DNA of 64,000 bases, taken from Pseudomonas sp. N040. Lineage in GTDB: Bacteria > Pseudomonadota > Gammaproteobacteria > Pseudomonadales > Pseudomonadaceae. Made by a program: the position numbers and the translations under genes. How positions within the stretch are numbered: position 1 is the stretch's first letter; every line of letters begins with the position of its first letter. A model generated the notes under the pieces. It had not been told where the DNA came from, made no database searches, and was given only the letters and a program-made list of their open reading frames with translations. Shown here one piece after another: positions 8,704 to 17,173 of this stretch. The stretch covers positions 1-64,000 of the forward strand of contig NZ_JADOBE010000011.1 of NCBI RefSeq assembly GCF_015637705.1. The letters run 5' to 3'.

Positions 8704-9438
8704 ATGAGCCAAGCCGATCTCCTCGACCAAGACCCCGTGTTCCAGCTCAAGGGCAGCATGCTCGCGATCACCATCCTGGAACTGACGCACAACGACCTCG
8801 AGCGACTGGATCGTCAACTGGCCGACAAGGTGGCCCAGGCCCCCGGTTTTTTCCAGAACACCCCGCTGATCCTGGCACTGGACAAGCTGCCGCAAGCCGA
8901 AGGCGACTTCGATATCGCCCGCCTGCTGCAGGTTTGCCGGCGCCATGGCCTGCGCACGCTGGCGGTGCGGGCCATCCTCGAGTCGCATATCGCGGCCGCC
9001 AATGCCCTGGATATCCCGATCCTGCCCCCTTCCGGCGCCCGCGAACGCAGCCTCGAGCTGTCTCCGGCTGCCGCAAACAAGCCGGAAAAGCCTGCAGAAT
9101 CGCCGTTCCGCCCGAGCCGGCTGATTACCACGCCAATACGCGGTGGCCAGCAGGTCTACGCCCAGGGAGCCGACCTGATCGTGCTGTCGGCGGTCAGCGC
9201 CGGCGCCGAACTGCTGGCCGACGGCAATATCCATGTGTACGGCCCCCTGCGCGGCCGGGCCCTGGCCGGGATCAAGGGCGATGGCAATGCGCGGATTTTC
9301 TGCCAGCAGCTGGCTGCCGAAATGGTCTCCATCGCCGGCCAGTACAAGACGGCCGAGGAGCTGCGGCGCGATCCAAGCTGGGGTCAGGCGGTGCAGGTCA
9401 GCCTGTCGGATGACGTGTTGAACATCACCCGCCTTTAA
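8704..9438 (+). CDS. minC: Septum site-determining protein MinC
   Basis: A 244-aa protein. An N-terminal MinC domain (about residues 10-110) is joined by a linker rich in Ala and Pro to the C-terminal beta-helix domain. That domain shows [31 protein letters not shown], the standard MinD-binding region. MinC blocks FtsZ polymerisation near the poles. The reading frame extends upstream to 8644, but [17 protein letters not shown] from the ATG at 8704 is the family-typical start. It is first of minC-minD-minE, with 96 bases before minD. Confidence 0.95.
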   Translation: MSQADLLDQDPVFQLKGSMLAITILELTHNDLERLDRQLADKVAQAPGFFQNTPLILALDKLPQAEGDFDIARLLQVCRRHGLRTLAVRAILESHIAAANALDIPILPPSGARERSLELSPAAANKPEKPAESPFRPSRLITTPIRGGQQVYAQGADLIVLSAVSAGAELLADGNIHVYGPLRGRALAGIKGDGNARIFCQQLAAEMVSIAGQYKTAEELRRDPSWGQAVQVSLSDDVLNITRL

Positions 9439-9462
9439 CGGATACTGCCGCTCAAATCGTGC

Positions 9463-9484
9463 AAAAAAGCGCCGAAACGGCGCC
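9463..9484 (-). terminator. Rho-independent terminator on the minus strand between minC and minD
   Basis: Read on the minus strand, a GGCGCCG-TTT-CGGCGC hairpin is followed by TTTTTT (plus-strand A run at 9463-9468). The stem is 6-7 bp. The orientation is opposite to the min genes, and no minus-strand gene ends here. It could stop antisense transcripts entering minC. On the plus strand the hairpin has no T run and should not terminate. Confidence 0.5.
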
Positions 9485-9534
9485 ACATATCGCAATTAAC
9501 TTACTGATAATATTGAAATTTGGGGTTTGACACC

Positions 9535-10350
9535 TTGGGCAAGATTCTCGTAGTCACTTCGGGCAAGGGTGGCGTGGGCAAAACCACCACCAGCGCCGCT
9601 ATCGGTACCGGTCTCGCACTGCGCGGGCACCGGACAGTCATCGTCGACTTCGACGTGGGCCTGCGCAACCTCGACCTGATCATGGGTTGCGAGCGGCGCG
9701 TGGTGTACGACTTCGTCAACGTTATCAATGGCGAGGCCTCGCTGACCCAGGCCCTGATCAAGGACAAGCGGCTGGAGAACCTCTATGTTCTCGCCGCCAG
9801 CCAGACCCGCGACAAGGATGCGCTGACCAAGGAAGGCGTGGAGAAGGTCATCATGCAACTGGCCAACGATTTCGACTACGTGGTCTGCGACTCGCCGGCC
9901 GGTATCGAAAAAGGCGCCTTTTTCGCCATGTATTTCGCCGACGAGGCGATTGTCGTGACCAACCCGGAAGTGTCCTCGGTCCGCGACTCCGACCGCATGC
10001 TCGGTCTGCTGGCCAGCAAGTCCAAGCGCGCCGAGGACGGTCGCGAGCCCATCAAGGAATGCCTGCTGCTGACCCGCTACAACCCCGAGCGCGTGCTCAA
10101 GGGTGAAATGCTCGGCGTGCAGGACGTCGAGGAGATCCTGTCGATCAAGCTGCTGGGCGTGATTCCCGAATCCCAGGCGGTACTCAAGGCCTCCAACACC
10201 GGGCAGCCGGTCATTCTCGATGACGAGAGCGATGCCGGTCAGGCTTACGGCGATGCGGTTGACCGCCTGCTTGGCAAGGTCGTGCCGCACCGCTTCCTCG
10301 AAATCCAGAAGAAAGGCCTGATGCAGCGCCTGTTCGGGGTGCGCGAATGA
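9535..10350 (+). CDS. minD: Septum site-determining ATPase MinD
   Basis: A 271-aa ParA/MinD-type ATPase. It has a deviant Walker A motif [10 protein letters not shown] (residues 9-18), switch motifs [11 protein letters not shown] and [11 protein letters not shown], and a C-terminal amphipathic membrane-targeting helix ([12 protein letters not shown]). It recruits MinC to the membrane and oscillates under MinE control. The start is TTG at 9535, giving [13 protein letters not shown] and the standard Pseudomonas length. A TTG at 9520 in frame would add five residues not usual in the family. The stop overlaps minE by 4 bases. Confidence 0.95.
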   Translation: MGKILVVTSGKGGVGKTTTSAAIGTGLALRGHRTVIVDFDVGLRNLDLIMGCERRVVYDFVNVINGEASLTQALIKDKRLENLYVLAASQTRDKDALTKEGVEKVIMQLANDFDYVVCDSPAGIEKGAFFAMYFADEAIVVTNPEVSSVRDSDRMLGLLASKSKRAEDGREPIKECLLLTRYNPERVLKGEMLGVQDVEEILSIKLLGVIPESQAVLKASNTGQPVILDDESDAGQAYGDAVDRLLGKVVPHRFLEIQKKGLMQRLFGVRE

Positions 10351-10604
10351 ATATTTTCGACTTCTTTCGTGAGCGCAAGAAGCAGGGCAGCACCGCTTCC
10401 ATTGCCAAGGAACGCCTGTCGATCATCGTCGCCCACGAGCGCGGCCAGCGCAGTCAGCCCGACTACCTGCCAGCCCTGCAGAAGGAACTGGTCGAGGTGA
10501 TCCGCAAGTACGTCAACATCGACCAGGACCAGGTGCATGTGGCGCTGGAGAACCAGGGCACCTGCTCGATCCTGGAACTCAACATCACCCTGCCGGATCG
10601 TTGA
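10347..10604 (+). CDS. minE: Cell division topological specificity factor MinE
   Basis: An 85-aa protein starting [12 protein letters not shown], the amphipathic membrane-binding and anti-MinCD segment. A beta-rich dimer domain follows ([12 protein letters not shown] at the end). MinE stimulates MinD ATPase and drives pole-to-pole oscillation. The start ATG overlaps the minD stop (ATGA), which couples their translation and fixes stoichiometry. A strong terminator follows 26 bases downstream. Confidence 0.96.
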   Translation: MNIFDFFRERKKQGSTASIAKERLSIIVAHERGQRSQPDYLPALQKELVEVIRKYVNIDQDQVHVALENQGTCSILELNITLPDR

Positions 10605-10629
10605 GCGCAGGCGTTTGATGTTGCGCAAG

Positions 10630-10655
10630 GGCGGCCCAGAGTGGCCGCCTTTTTA
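10630..10655 (+). terminator. Rho-independent terminator of minCDE
   Basis: A GGCGGCC stem (10630-10636), a CAGAGT loop and GGCCGCC (10643-10649), followed directly by TTTTTA. It lies 26 bases after the minE stop. Confidence 0.9.
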
Positions 10656-10790
10656 TTTGGTTTTGTCGGATTCGTGGGGTAGCGCGACTTTGGTAGTGAG
10701 TAGGCTCTTCTTTCGCGAAGCCGATCGGGCACTCAGCCAAACTGCTTGCTGTAGTTGCCTGAGCGTCCAGGTTGCGCCCCCCCGGGCGCC

Positions 10791-10867
10791 TTACTTTTCT
10801 TTGCACAAGCAAAGAGAAAGTAACTCGCCATCAAGGCGAAAAGCGGTGTTCCGTGCCGCGGAAAGCG
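10791..10867. repeat. Dispersed palindromic repeat, copy 2
   Basis: Inverted arms TTACTTTTCTTTGC and GCAAAGAGAAAGTAA (10791-10823) are followed by GTGCCGCGGAAAGCG at 10853-10867. This repeats the layout seen at 58-136. The segment between minE and rluA (10605-10947) otherwise holds only the minE terminator. A GC-rich stretch, GCGCCCCCCCGGGCGCC, lies just before the palindrome. No gene is seen there. Confidence 0.7.
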
Positions 10868-10947
10868 CTGCCGCCAGAGCCAAGGCAACTGCGGCGCGCC
10901 TGCTCGCCCCCAGAGCCAACAGCTACATTCATTTCTAGAGCCCTGCC

Positions 10948-11583
10948 ATGCCGCTTTCGACCATCCAGATCATCCACCAGGACGCTGCCCTGCTGGTAAT
11001 CAACAAACCCACCCTGTTGCTCTCGGTGCCCGGTCGCGCGGAAGACAACCGTGACTGCCTGGTAACCCGCCTGCAGGAAAATGGCTACCCGGAAGCGCGT
11101 ATCGTGCACCGGCTGGACTGGGAAACCTCCGGACTGATCGTGCTGGCACGCGATGCCGACAGCCACCGCGAACTGTCCCGCCAGTTTCACGACCGCGAAA
11201 CCGAGAAAGCCTACACCGCCCTGTGCTGGGGCCAGCCCGAGGCCGACAGCGGCACTATCGACCTGCCGCTGCGCTATGACCCGCCGACCAAGCCACGGCA
11301 TGTGGTGGATCATGCACAGGGCAAGCACGCCCTGACCCACTGGCGCGTCCTGCAGCGCTGCGGCGACTACTGCCGGGTGGAGCTGACCCCGGTCACCGGG
11401 CGCTCACACCAGCTGCGCGTGCACATGCTGTCGATCGGCCACCCGTTGCTGGGCGATCGCCTGTACGCCCACGAACAGGCCCTGGCATTGGCCGAGCGCC
11501 TGTGCCTGCATGCCAGCCTGCTCTGCCTGACGCATCCGCAAACGGGCGAGCGCCTGCGCTTCGAGTGCCCGGCACCGTTCTGA
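10948..11583 (+). CDS. rluA: RluA-family pseudouridine synthase
   Basis: A 211-aa protein. The catalytic motif HRLDWETSGLIVL has its active Asp at about residue 57. A second conserved block reads LTPVTGRSHQLRVHM. RluA makes pseudouridine at 23S rRNA position 746 and at position 32 of several tRNAs. The short length, with no S4 domain, fits RluA better than RluC or RluD. Its place directly after minE agrees with PAO1 PA3246 (from memory). The start ATG at 10948 has only a weak ribosome site, and the gene has its own leader carrying a dispersed repeat. Confidence 0.88.
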   Translation: MPLSTIQIIHQDAALLVINKPTLLLSVPGRAEDNRDCLVTRLQENGYPEARIVHRLDWETSGLIVLARDADSHRELSRQFHDRETEKAYTALCWGQPEADSGTIDLPLRYDPPTKPRHVVDHAQGKHALTHWRVLQRCGDYCRVELTPVTGRSHQLRVHMLSIGHPLLGDRLYAHEQALALAERLCLHASLLCLTHPQTGERLRFECPAPF

Positions 11584-11622
11584 AGCCTGCCGGGCAGAGG
11601 CCTGCAGACCTGCACCCGTCCG

Positions 11623-11640
11623 CTCGTCAGCTCTGACGAG
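11623..11640. promoter_or_regulatory. Perfect 8-bp inverted repeat, possible operator or hairpin
   Basis: CTCGTCAG-CT-CTGACGAG lies 39 bases after rluA and 73 bases before a small cysteine-rich ORF. There is no T run, so it is not a good terminator. It could be an operator for the downstream small genes or an mRNA 3' stabiliser. Confidence 0.35.
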
Positions 11641-11712
11641 GGCCTTCTGGCCGTGCGCTTTAATGAAATGAGGATCTGGCTCCGCCGCGCGGCTTAGCGG
11701 GGAGGATCTGCC

Positions 11713-11844
11713 ATGTTCGCCAGCGAATCCGCCCCCATCCTCAGGCCCGCGCTGTGCGCCGGGCACAGTTGTTTGGCTTGCGCGGCTTGCCCCACCCGCG
11801 GCCACCCCGCGCGGCGGACCGCAGTGCCAGCACTGCCGGCCTAG
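11713..11844 (+). CDS. Possible 43-aa cysteine-rich small protein
   Basis: A short frame starting MFASESAPILRPALCAGHSC and ending VPALPA. The ATG is preceded by GGGGAGGAT at ideal spacing. It has four cysteines, at residues 15, 20, 23 and 26, in a C-x4-C-x2-C-x2-C pattern, followed by a Pro/Arg-rich tail. It ends 51 bases before the 117-aa gene on the same strand and may share its transcript. I recognise no family. The pattern could be metal-binding, or the frame could be chance in GC-rich DNA. The ribosome site is the main evidence. Confidence 0.4.
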   Translation: MFASESAPILRPALCAGHSCLACAACPTRGHPARRTAVPALPA

Positions 11845-11895
11845 CCTGCAATCACCGGTGCAGCGATGCATCGCACACTGCAAAGGGAGAACACC

Positions 11896-12249
11896 ATGAA
11901 CACTCAATCAACCCTGCATGTCCTGGCCGTCACCAGCGGTCTGAGCGACCGGCGCATCGCCGAACTCTGGGAGCAGGCCGAACGCCATGCCCTCGAGCAG
12001 ACTGGCGAACAGGAAAGCCATCATTACTGGCAGCTCGCCCATCAGAAACTCACCGAACTGGTCGAGCATGAGGCGCTGGTCGATTTACCGCGGGTCGACT
12101 CGCCCTGGGTGATGTTCGATACCCACCTCGGCCTGGCCTATGTCGAGGCTGTGGACACCCTCAAGGAGTTCGCCGTGCACGTCCGCCAGCTGCTGCGGCG
12201 CGACCCGGAGCACCCCCAGAGTCCGCAGAAAGCCACGCATTCCCCGTAA
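11896..12249 (+). CDS. Conserved-looking hypothetical protein, 117 aa
   Basis: Starts MNTQSTLHVLAVTSGLSDRRIAELWEQA and appears mostly alpha-helical, with many Glu, Gln and His residues and a charged C-terminal tail. The ATG at 11896 follows AAGGGAGA at good spacing, so I prefer it to an upstream in-frame start at 11866. There is no signal peptide or membrane segment. The gene converges with the CoA-transferase gene, with 36 bases between the stops holding a weak hairpin (12263-12281). I do not recognise the family and assign no function. Confidence 0.6.
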   Translation: MNTQSTLHVLAVTSGLSDRRIAELWEQAERHALEQTGEQESHHYWQLAHQKLTELVEHEALVDLPRVDSPWVMFDTHLGLAYVEAVDTLKEFAVHVRQLLRRDPEHPQSPQKATHSP

Positions 12250-12285
12250 CCGGCAGACCAGCGGCGGTCAGCCCGACCGCCCGGT

Positions 12286-13461
12286 TCAACCCAGCACGCG
12301 GCCCTGGCGCAAGGCTTCAATCGCTTCCACGGTATAACCCAGCTCCGTCAGCACCTCGACGTTGTGCTGGCCGACCGCGGTGCCAATATGCCGCGGTGCC
12401 TCGCTGCCGCCGGAGAACTTGATCGGACAGGCAATCTGCCGCTGCGGCGCCTTGCCCTCGCGTGGTACCTCGACCACCAGTTCGCGCGCCCTGATCTGCG
12501 GATGCTCAACCGCCTCGGGCAACGACAGCAACGGCTCCACGCAGGCATCCAGCCCGGCAAACAGCGCAGCCCAGTCGGCGAAATCGCGCGTCTCGAATAC
12601 CATCTGGATCTCGTTCTTCAGCTCGGCCTGCTTGTCCGGGCGCAGGCCCAGCGCGGCCAGCTCGGGACGGCCAAGGGCGGCGCACAGCTGTTGCATGAAC
12701 TGCGGCTCGAGGCTGCCCACGGCAAACCAGCGACCGTCACGCGTACGGTAATAATCGTAGAAGCTGCCGCCATTCAGCGCATTGCCCTGCATCGCCGGCG
12801 CCACCCCGCAGGCGAGATACGCCGCACCCGTCATGGCGTTGAGGCTGAAAGCGCAGTCGGTCATGCTGATATCGACCTGCTGGCCCTGCCCGCTCAGCTG
12901 CCGCTGCACCACCGCCGCCAGCAGCCCGACCACGCCGTGCAACGAGCCGCCGGCAATATCGGCCACCTGCACACCCAGGGGCAGCGGCCCGCTGTCGGCC
13001 CGCCCGGTGTAGCTGGCCACCCCGGCCAGGGCCAGGTAGTTGATGTCGTGCCCGGCGCGATCCTTGTACGGCCCGGTCTGCCCGTAGCCGGTAATCGAGA
13101 CGTAGATCAGCCGCGGATTGATCGCCTTCAGCGCGGCGTAGCCCACCCCCAGCTTGTCCATCACGCCGGGACGGAACTGCTCGAGGACGATGTCGTATTC
13201 CTGCACCAGCTGCTTGACCACTGCCACTGCGGCCGGCTGTTTCAGGTCCAGCGCGATGGAGCGCTTGTTACGGTTGAGGTAGGCATGGCTGGCGGAAACC
13301 CCGGCATCATGCGGTGGCAGCACACGGGTCAGGTCGACGCGCGTGGGGGATTCCACACGCAGCACTTGGGCGCCCATGTCGGCCAGCAGCAGCGAGGCAA
13401 ACGGCCCCGGCAGCAGGGTGGAGAAATCGAGGATCTTCAGTGAGGACAGCGGACCGCTCAT
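12286..13461 (-). CDS. Alpha-methylacyl-CoA racemase-like CoA-transferase (CaiB/BaiF, family III)
   Basis: A 391-aa protein starting MSGPLSSLKILDFSTLLPGPFA, typical of class III CoA-transferases. The segment YGQTGPYKDRAGHDINYLALAGV contains the HDINYLAL signature, with the catalytic Asp, seen in alpha-methylacyl-CoA racemases. These enzymes invert the 2-methyl centre so that branched acyl-CoAs can enter beta-oxidation. It follows an acyl-CoA dehydrogenase gene by 43 bases on the same strand, consistent with a two-gene operon for methyl-branched acyl chains. AAGGAA lies about 8 bases before the ATG. A true CoA-transferase role remains possible. Confidence 0.82.
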   Translation of the reverse strand: MSGPLSSLKILDFSTLLPGPFASLLLADMGAQVLRVESPTRVDLTRVLPPHDAGVSASHAYLNRNKRSIALDLKQPAAVAVVKQLVQEYDIVLEQFRPGVMDKLGVGYAALKAINPRLIYVSITGYGQTGPYKDRAGHDINYLALAGVASYTGRADSGPLPLGVQVADIAGGSLHGVVGLLAAVVQRQLSGQGQQVDISMTDCAFSLNAMTGAAYLACGVAPAMQGNALNGGSFYDYYRTRDGRWFAVGSLEPQFMQQLCAALGRPELAALGLRPDKQAELKNEIQMVFETRDFADWAALFAGLDACVEPLLSLPEAVEHPQIRARELVVEVPREGKAPQRQIACPIKFSGGSEAPRHIGTAVGQHNVEVLTELGYTVEAIEALRQGRVLG

Positions 13462-13504
13462 CGGTAATTTCCTTTCTGGTTGCAGGCACTGGCCAGCAGG
13501 GCCG

Positions 13505-14644
13505 TCAGAGCTGCATGCCGCGGCTGATGATTTCTTTCATGATCTCCGAGGTGCCGGCGAAGATCCGCTGGATACGCGCATTCGCGTACATCTTGCAGAT
13601 CGGGTACTCCCACATGTAGCCCCAGCCACCATGCAGCTGCACGCCCTCGTCCACCACCCGGCCCAGCAACTCGGTGGTGAACAGCTTGCCTTCGGCTGCC
13701 ACTTCGGCGGTCAGCTTCTTCTGGTTGTGATCCATCACGCAGCGATCGACAAACACCTGTGCCACATCGATCTGCGTACGCATTTCGGCCAGCTTGAAGC
13801 GGGTGTTCTGGAAGTGTGCAATCGGCCGATCGAACGCCTTGCGCTGCTTGACGTAGTCGATGGTCACCTGCAACGCCGCCTCGGCACCGGCTACCGCGCC
13901 GCAGGCGTTGGTCAGGCGCTCCTGGGCCAGCATGTTCATCAGGTAGATGAAGCCGCCCTTGGCATCGCCCAGCAGGTTGGCCTTCGGCACCTTGACGTTG
14001 TTGAAGAACAGCTCGGCAGTGTCCTGGCTCTTCATGCCGAGCTTCTTCAGCGGCGTACCGCGCTCGAAGCCGGGCATGCCGCGCTCGACCAGGAACAGGC
14101 CCATGGCGTGCTTGTTGGCCGGATCGGTCTTGGCCGCGACTATGACCACGTCCGCCAGAATGCCGTTGGAGATGAACACCTTGGAGCCGTTCAGCTCGTA
14201 GTGATCGCCCTTGTCCACTGCTGTAGTGCGCATGCCAGCCAGATCTGAACCGGCGCTCGGCTCGGTCATGGCCACTGCCAGAATGGTCTCGCCCTTGATG
14301 ATGCCAGGCATCAAGCGGGCCTTCTGCTCAGGATTGCCATACTCGGCAATATAGGGGCCGCAGAGCGCCGAATGCAGCGGCAGCATGAAGCCGGCCTCGT
14401 TGATGTTGGCCAGCTCCTCGCACATGATCTGCTCGTAGCGGAAATCCTTCAGCCCGCTGCCGCCATACTGCTCGTCCGCCCATGGCAGCAAAAAGCCCAT
14501 TTCGCCGGCCTTCTGCCAGACCTCGCGGCTGACCACCCCGGCTTCTTCCCAGGCTTCCTGATGGGGCAGCACTTCCTTCTGCAGAAATGCGCGGAAGGAT
14601 TCGCGAAACAGGTTGTGTTCGGTTTCAAAGTGAATGCGTTGCAT
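13505..14644 (-). CDS. Acyl-CoA dehydrogenase, long-chain (ACADL-like) type
   Basis: A 379-aa FAD enzyme with the motifs AMTEPSAGSDLAGM and YVKQRKAFDRPIAHFQ, and a C-terminal block QLHGGWGYMWEYPICK close to mitochondrial long-chain acyl-CoA dehydrogenase. The usual C-terminal Y-E-G-T motif with the catalytic Glu reads F-A-G-T here. This matches long-chain and isovaleryl-type enzymes, whose base lies elsewhere. I chose the ATG at 14644 (GGAGA upstream) over an in-frame start six codons earlier. It is first in an operon with the racemase-like gene and catalyses the first oxidation of an acyl-CoA of unknown chain. Confidence 0.85.
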   Translation of the reverse strand: MQRIHFETEHNLFRESFRAFLQKEVLPHQEAWEEAGVVSREVWQKAGEMGFLLPWADEQYGGSGLKDFRYEQIMCEELANINEAGFMLPLHSALCGPYIAEYGNPEQKARLMPGIIKGETILAVAMTEPSAGSDLAGMRTTAVDKGDHYELNGSKVFISNGILADVVIVAAKTDPANKHAMGLFLVERGMPGFERGTPLKKLGMKSQDTAELFFNNVKVPKANLLGDAKGGFIYLMNMLAQERLTNACGAVAGAEAALQVTIDYVKQRKAFDRPIAHFQNTRFKLAEMRTQIDVAQVFVDRCVMDHNQKKLTAEVAAEGKLFTTELLGRVVDEGVQLHGGWGYMWEYPICKMYANARIQRIFAGTSEIMKEIISRGMQL

Positions 14645-14740
14645 GGCTGCTGTCTCCGGCAAAAAAACCTGACGCAGAGTAGGCAGCCAGGCCTGGCTGC
14701 CTCAATGACGCAAGCGCTCAGCTGCAGTTGACCCATTCGG

Positions 14741-14784
14741 CCACAAACAGAAACCGCGGCCGGAGCCGCGGTTTCTGTTTGTGG
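14741..14784. terminator. Strong hairpin between the RND gene and the acyl-CoA dehydrogenase operon
   Basis: Two perfect 20-base arms (14741-14760 and 14765-14784) flank a CGGA loop. The inner stem is GCCGCGG. It lies 10 bases beyond the RND stop codon on the minus strand and before the acyl-CoA dehydrogenase start. The outer arm supplies A- and T-rich stretches (AAACAGAAA/TTTCTGTTT) but no uninterrupted U tract. It most likely ends the RND transcript and protects its 3' end. Confidence 0.65.
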
Positions 14785-14794
14785 CCTTGCCGGC

Positions 14795-17173
14795 TTAATG
14801 CGCGAGCAGCGACCCGCCGATCTTGCCGGCCAGTTTCTCCGGCTTGATCAGGTAATTGGCCAGTGCCGGCAGCAGCCACAACGCACCGAACATGTTCAGC
14901 AGGAACATGAAGGTCAGCATCAGGCCCATGTCGGCCTGGAACTTGATCGCCGAGAACATCCAGGTTGCCACGCCGATCGCCAGGCACAGGCCGGTAAACA
15001 GCACCGCCTTGCCGGTCGACTTGAGCGTCTGGTAGTAGGCTTCCTGCAGCGGAAGGCCGGCGCGCAGGTAGGTATCCAGGCGGCTATAGATGTAGATCCC
15101 GTAATCCACCCCGATCCCCACCCCCAGGGCAATTACCGGTAGCGTCGCCACCTTCACGCCGATGCCGAGGAAGGCCATCAGCGCATTGCCCAGCACCGAG
15201 GTCAGGACCAGCGGGATGACTATGCAGATGGTCGCCGGGAACGACCGGAAGGTGATCATGCACATCACGCCGACACAGATGTAGACCATGATCAGGATCA
15301 GCAGCTCGTTGGTCTTGATCACCTGGTTGGTGGCCGCCTCGATACCGGCATTGCCGGCCGCCAGGAGGAATTGCAGGTCCTCGCTGTTGTTGGCAGCGGC
15401 GAAGGCCTCGACCGTTTGCACCACGTTGTCCAGCGTCTGCGCCTTGTGGTCGTTGAGGAACACCACCAGCGGCACCATCGAGCAATTGGGGTTGTACAGC
15501 CCGTCGGAACGGCCGACCGAGTTGTTCAGTACATCCTGGTTGCGCGACAGCGACTGCCACTTCAGGCTGCCCTCGTTCATGCCCATGATCATCTGCTTGG
15601 AGACCGTGATCAGCGACAGGGTGGACTGCACGCCTTCGGTGTTCTCCAGCTTCCACATCAGCTCGTCAAGCGCTTCAAGGTTGGCGTGCTGCATGCACAT
15701 TTCTTCCTTGCTCTTGACCATCACGACCAGGACATCGGAACTGGTCGAATAGTTGCTGATGATGAAGTCGTTGTCCTTGTTGTAGCGCGAGTCCGGACGC
15801 AGCTCCGGCGCGCCCTGGTCGAGGTCGCCAATCTGCAGGTTGTGCTTCTGGTACCAGAAGGCGGATACGCCGACTGCCAGCGCAATCAGCACCGAGACCA
15901 GCGCCACGCGCGGATTGGCGAAGTTCGACAGCAGGCGCCAGAACGGATGCTCGCGCACCGCATCACGCTTGCTGATCTCGATCGCCTTCTTGCTGATGCC
16001 CAGGTAGGAGATCGCCACCGGCAGCAGGATCAGGTTGGTGAACACGATCACCAGCACACCCAGCGAGGCGCTCATGGCCAGTTCGCGGATCACCCCGATG
16101 TCGATCACCATCAGCGTGATGAAGCCCACGGCGTCGGCCAGGATGGCAATCATGCCGGGCAGGAACAGTTGCCGGAACGTACGTCGCGCCGCGATCAGCG
16201 GGGTATCCGAATCGCTCGAGTTGAGCGCGATGCCATTGATCTTCTGTACGCCATGGGAAATACCGATGGCGAAGATCAGGAACGGCACCAGCATCGAGTA
16301 GGGATCCAGGCCAAAGCCGACCAGGTGCATCAGGCCGATCTGCCAGATCACCGCGATCAGCGTGGTCGACAGCACCGAGATGGTGCTGCGCATGCAGCGG
16401 GTAAACCAGTACAACAGCACCAGGGTAATCATGAAGGCGGCAAAGAAGAAGGTCACCACCATGGTCAGGCCGTCGATCAGGTCACCGACCTTCTTGGCAA
16501 AGCCGACAATGTGCACCTTCACATTGGGGTTCTGCGCCTCGTACTTCTTGCGAATCTGCTCTTCCAGCAGGTGGGAGAACTGCTGGTAGTCCAGGTTCAG
16601 CAACTTGCCCTTGTCCTGCGGGTCGGGATAGACCTCGAGCAGGGGCACCTCGATGATGCTCGACTTGAAGTTGTTGGCGACCATGCGCCCGATCTGCCCG
16701 GACTTGAGCAGGTTGTTGCGCAGCACCTCGAGGCTTTGTGCGTCACCGTTGTAGGTCTGCGGAATCACCTCGCCACCGGTGAAGCCTTCCTCGGTGATCT
16801 CGATCCAGCGCACCCCGGCACTCCACAGCGAGCGCAAGCCGGAGCGCTCGACCCCCGGCATGTAGAACAGCTCGTCCTGCATCTGGCGCAGGGTTTCCAT
16901 GTACTGCTTGTCAAAGATGTCGCCCGTCTTGGCTTCCAGCGAAATCCGGATGCTGTTGCCACCGCCAAGATCCTCGCGGTTCTGCATCATGTTTTCGATG
17001 AAGGGGTGATGCAGCGGGATCATCTTCTCGAAACTGGTCATCGGGCGCATCTGCACCGCCTGAAAGGCCAGGAACAGGGTCACCAGGGTACAGATCAGGA
17101 TGACCTTGAGCCGGTTGTTGAAAACCAGGCGTTCCAGATAGGTGGTTTTTTCACCTTCGCAAATCTGCGTCAT
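14795..17173 (-). CDS. RND superfamily (MMPL/SSD-type) transporter
   Basis: A 792-aa protein with a duplicated layout. One membrane helix (about 22-41) and a large periplasmic domain lead into a six-helix block (about 240-430). A second helix (about 455), a second periplasmic domain and a final helix block (about 630-780) follow. Segments such as LVPFLIFAIGISHGVQKING and VIALGVGIGVDYGIYIYSRL fit the sterol-sensing/MMPL-like RND family, which moves lipids and hydrophobic molecules out of the inner membrane. Its ATG overlaps the stop of the Asp-box gene (ATGA), so the two are co-translated. No membrane fusion protein or TolC gene is adjacent. Substrate unknown. Confidence 0.85.
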   Translation of the reverse strand: MTQICEGEKTTYLERLVFNNRLKVILICTLVTLFLAFQAVQMRPMTSFEKMIPLHHPFIENMMQNREDLGGGNSIRISLEAKTGDIFDKQYMETLRQMQDELFYMPGVERSGLRSLWSAGVRWIEITEEGFTGGEVIPQTYNGDAQSLEVLRNNLLKSGQIGRMVANNFKSSIIEVPLLEVYPDPQDKGKLLNLDYQQFSHLLEEQIRKKYEAQNPNVKVHIVGFAKKVGDLIDGLTMVVTFFFAAFMITLVLLYWFTRCMRSTISVLSTTLIAVIWQIGLMHLVGFGLDPYSMLVPFLIFAIGISHGVQKINGIALNSSDSDTPLIAARRTFRQLFLPGMIAILADAVGFITLMVIDIGVIRELAMSASLGVLVIVFTNLILLPVAISYLGISKKAIEISKRDAVREHPFWRLLSNFANPRVALVSVLIALAVGVSAFWYQKHNLQIGDLDQGAPELRPDSRYNKDNDFIISNYSTSSDVLVVMVKSKEEMCMQHANLEALDELMWKLENTEGVQSTLSLITVSKQMIMGMNEGSLKWQSLSRNQDVLNNSVGRSDGLYNPNCSMVPLVVFLNDHKAQTLDNVVQTVEAFAAANNSEDLQFLLAAGNAGIEAATNQVIKTNELLILIMVYICVGVMCMITFRSFPATICIVIPLVLTSVLGNALMAFLGIGVKVATLPVIALGVGIGVDYGIYIYSRLDTYLRAGLPLQEAYYQTLKSTGKAVLFTGLCLAIGVATWMFSAIKFQADMGLMLTFMFLLNMFGALWLLPALANYLIKPEKLAGKIGGSLLAH

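Noticed and set aside
6774..9413. An 879-codon plus-strand open frame
   Set aside because: It is antisense to the patatin and LpxL genes and runs out of frame through minC. Those three have clear family motifs; the long frame is Arg/Gln/His-rich with none. It is a GC-rich codon-bias artefact.
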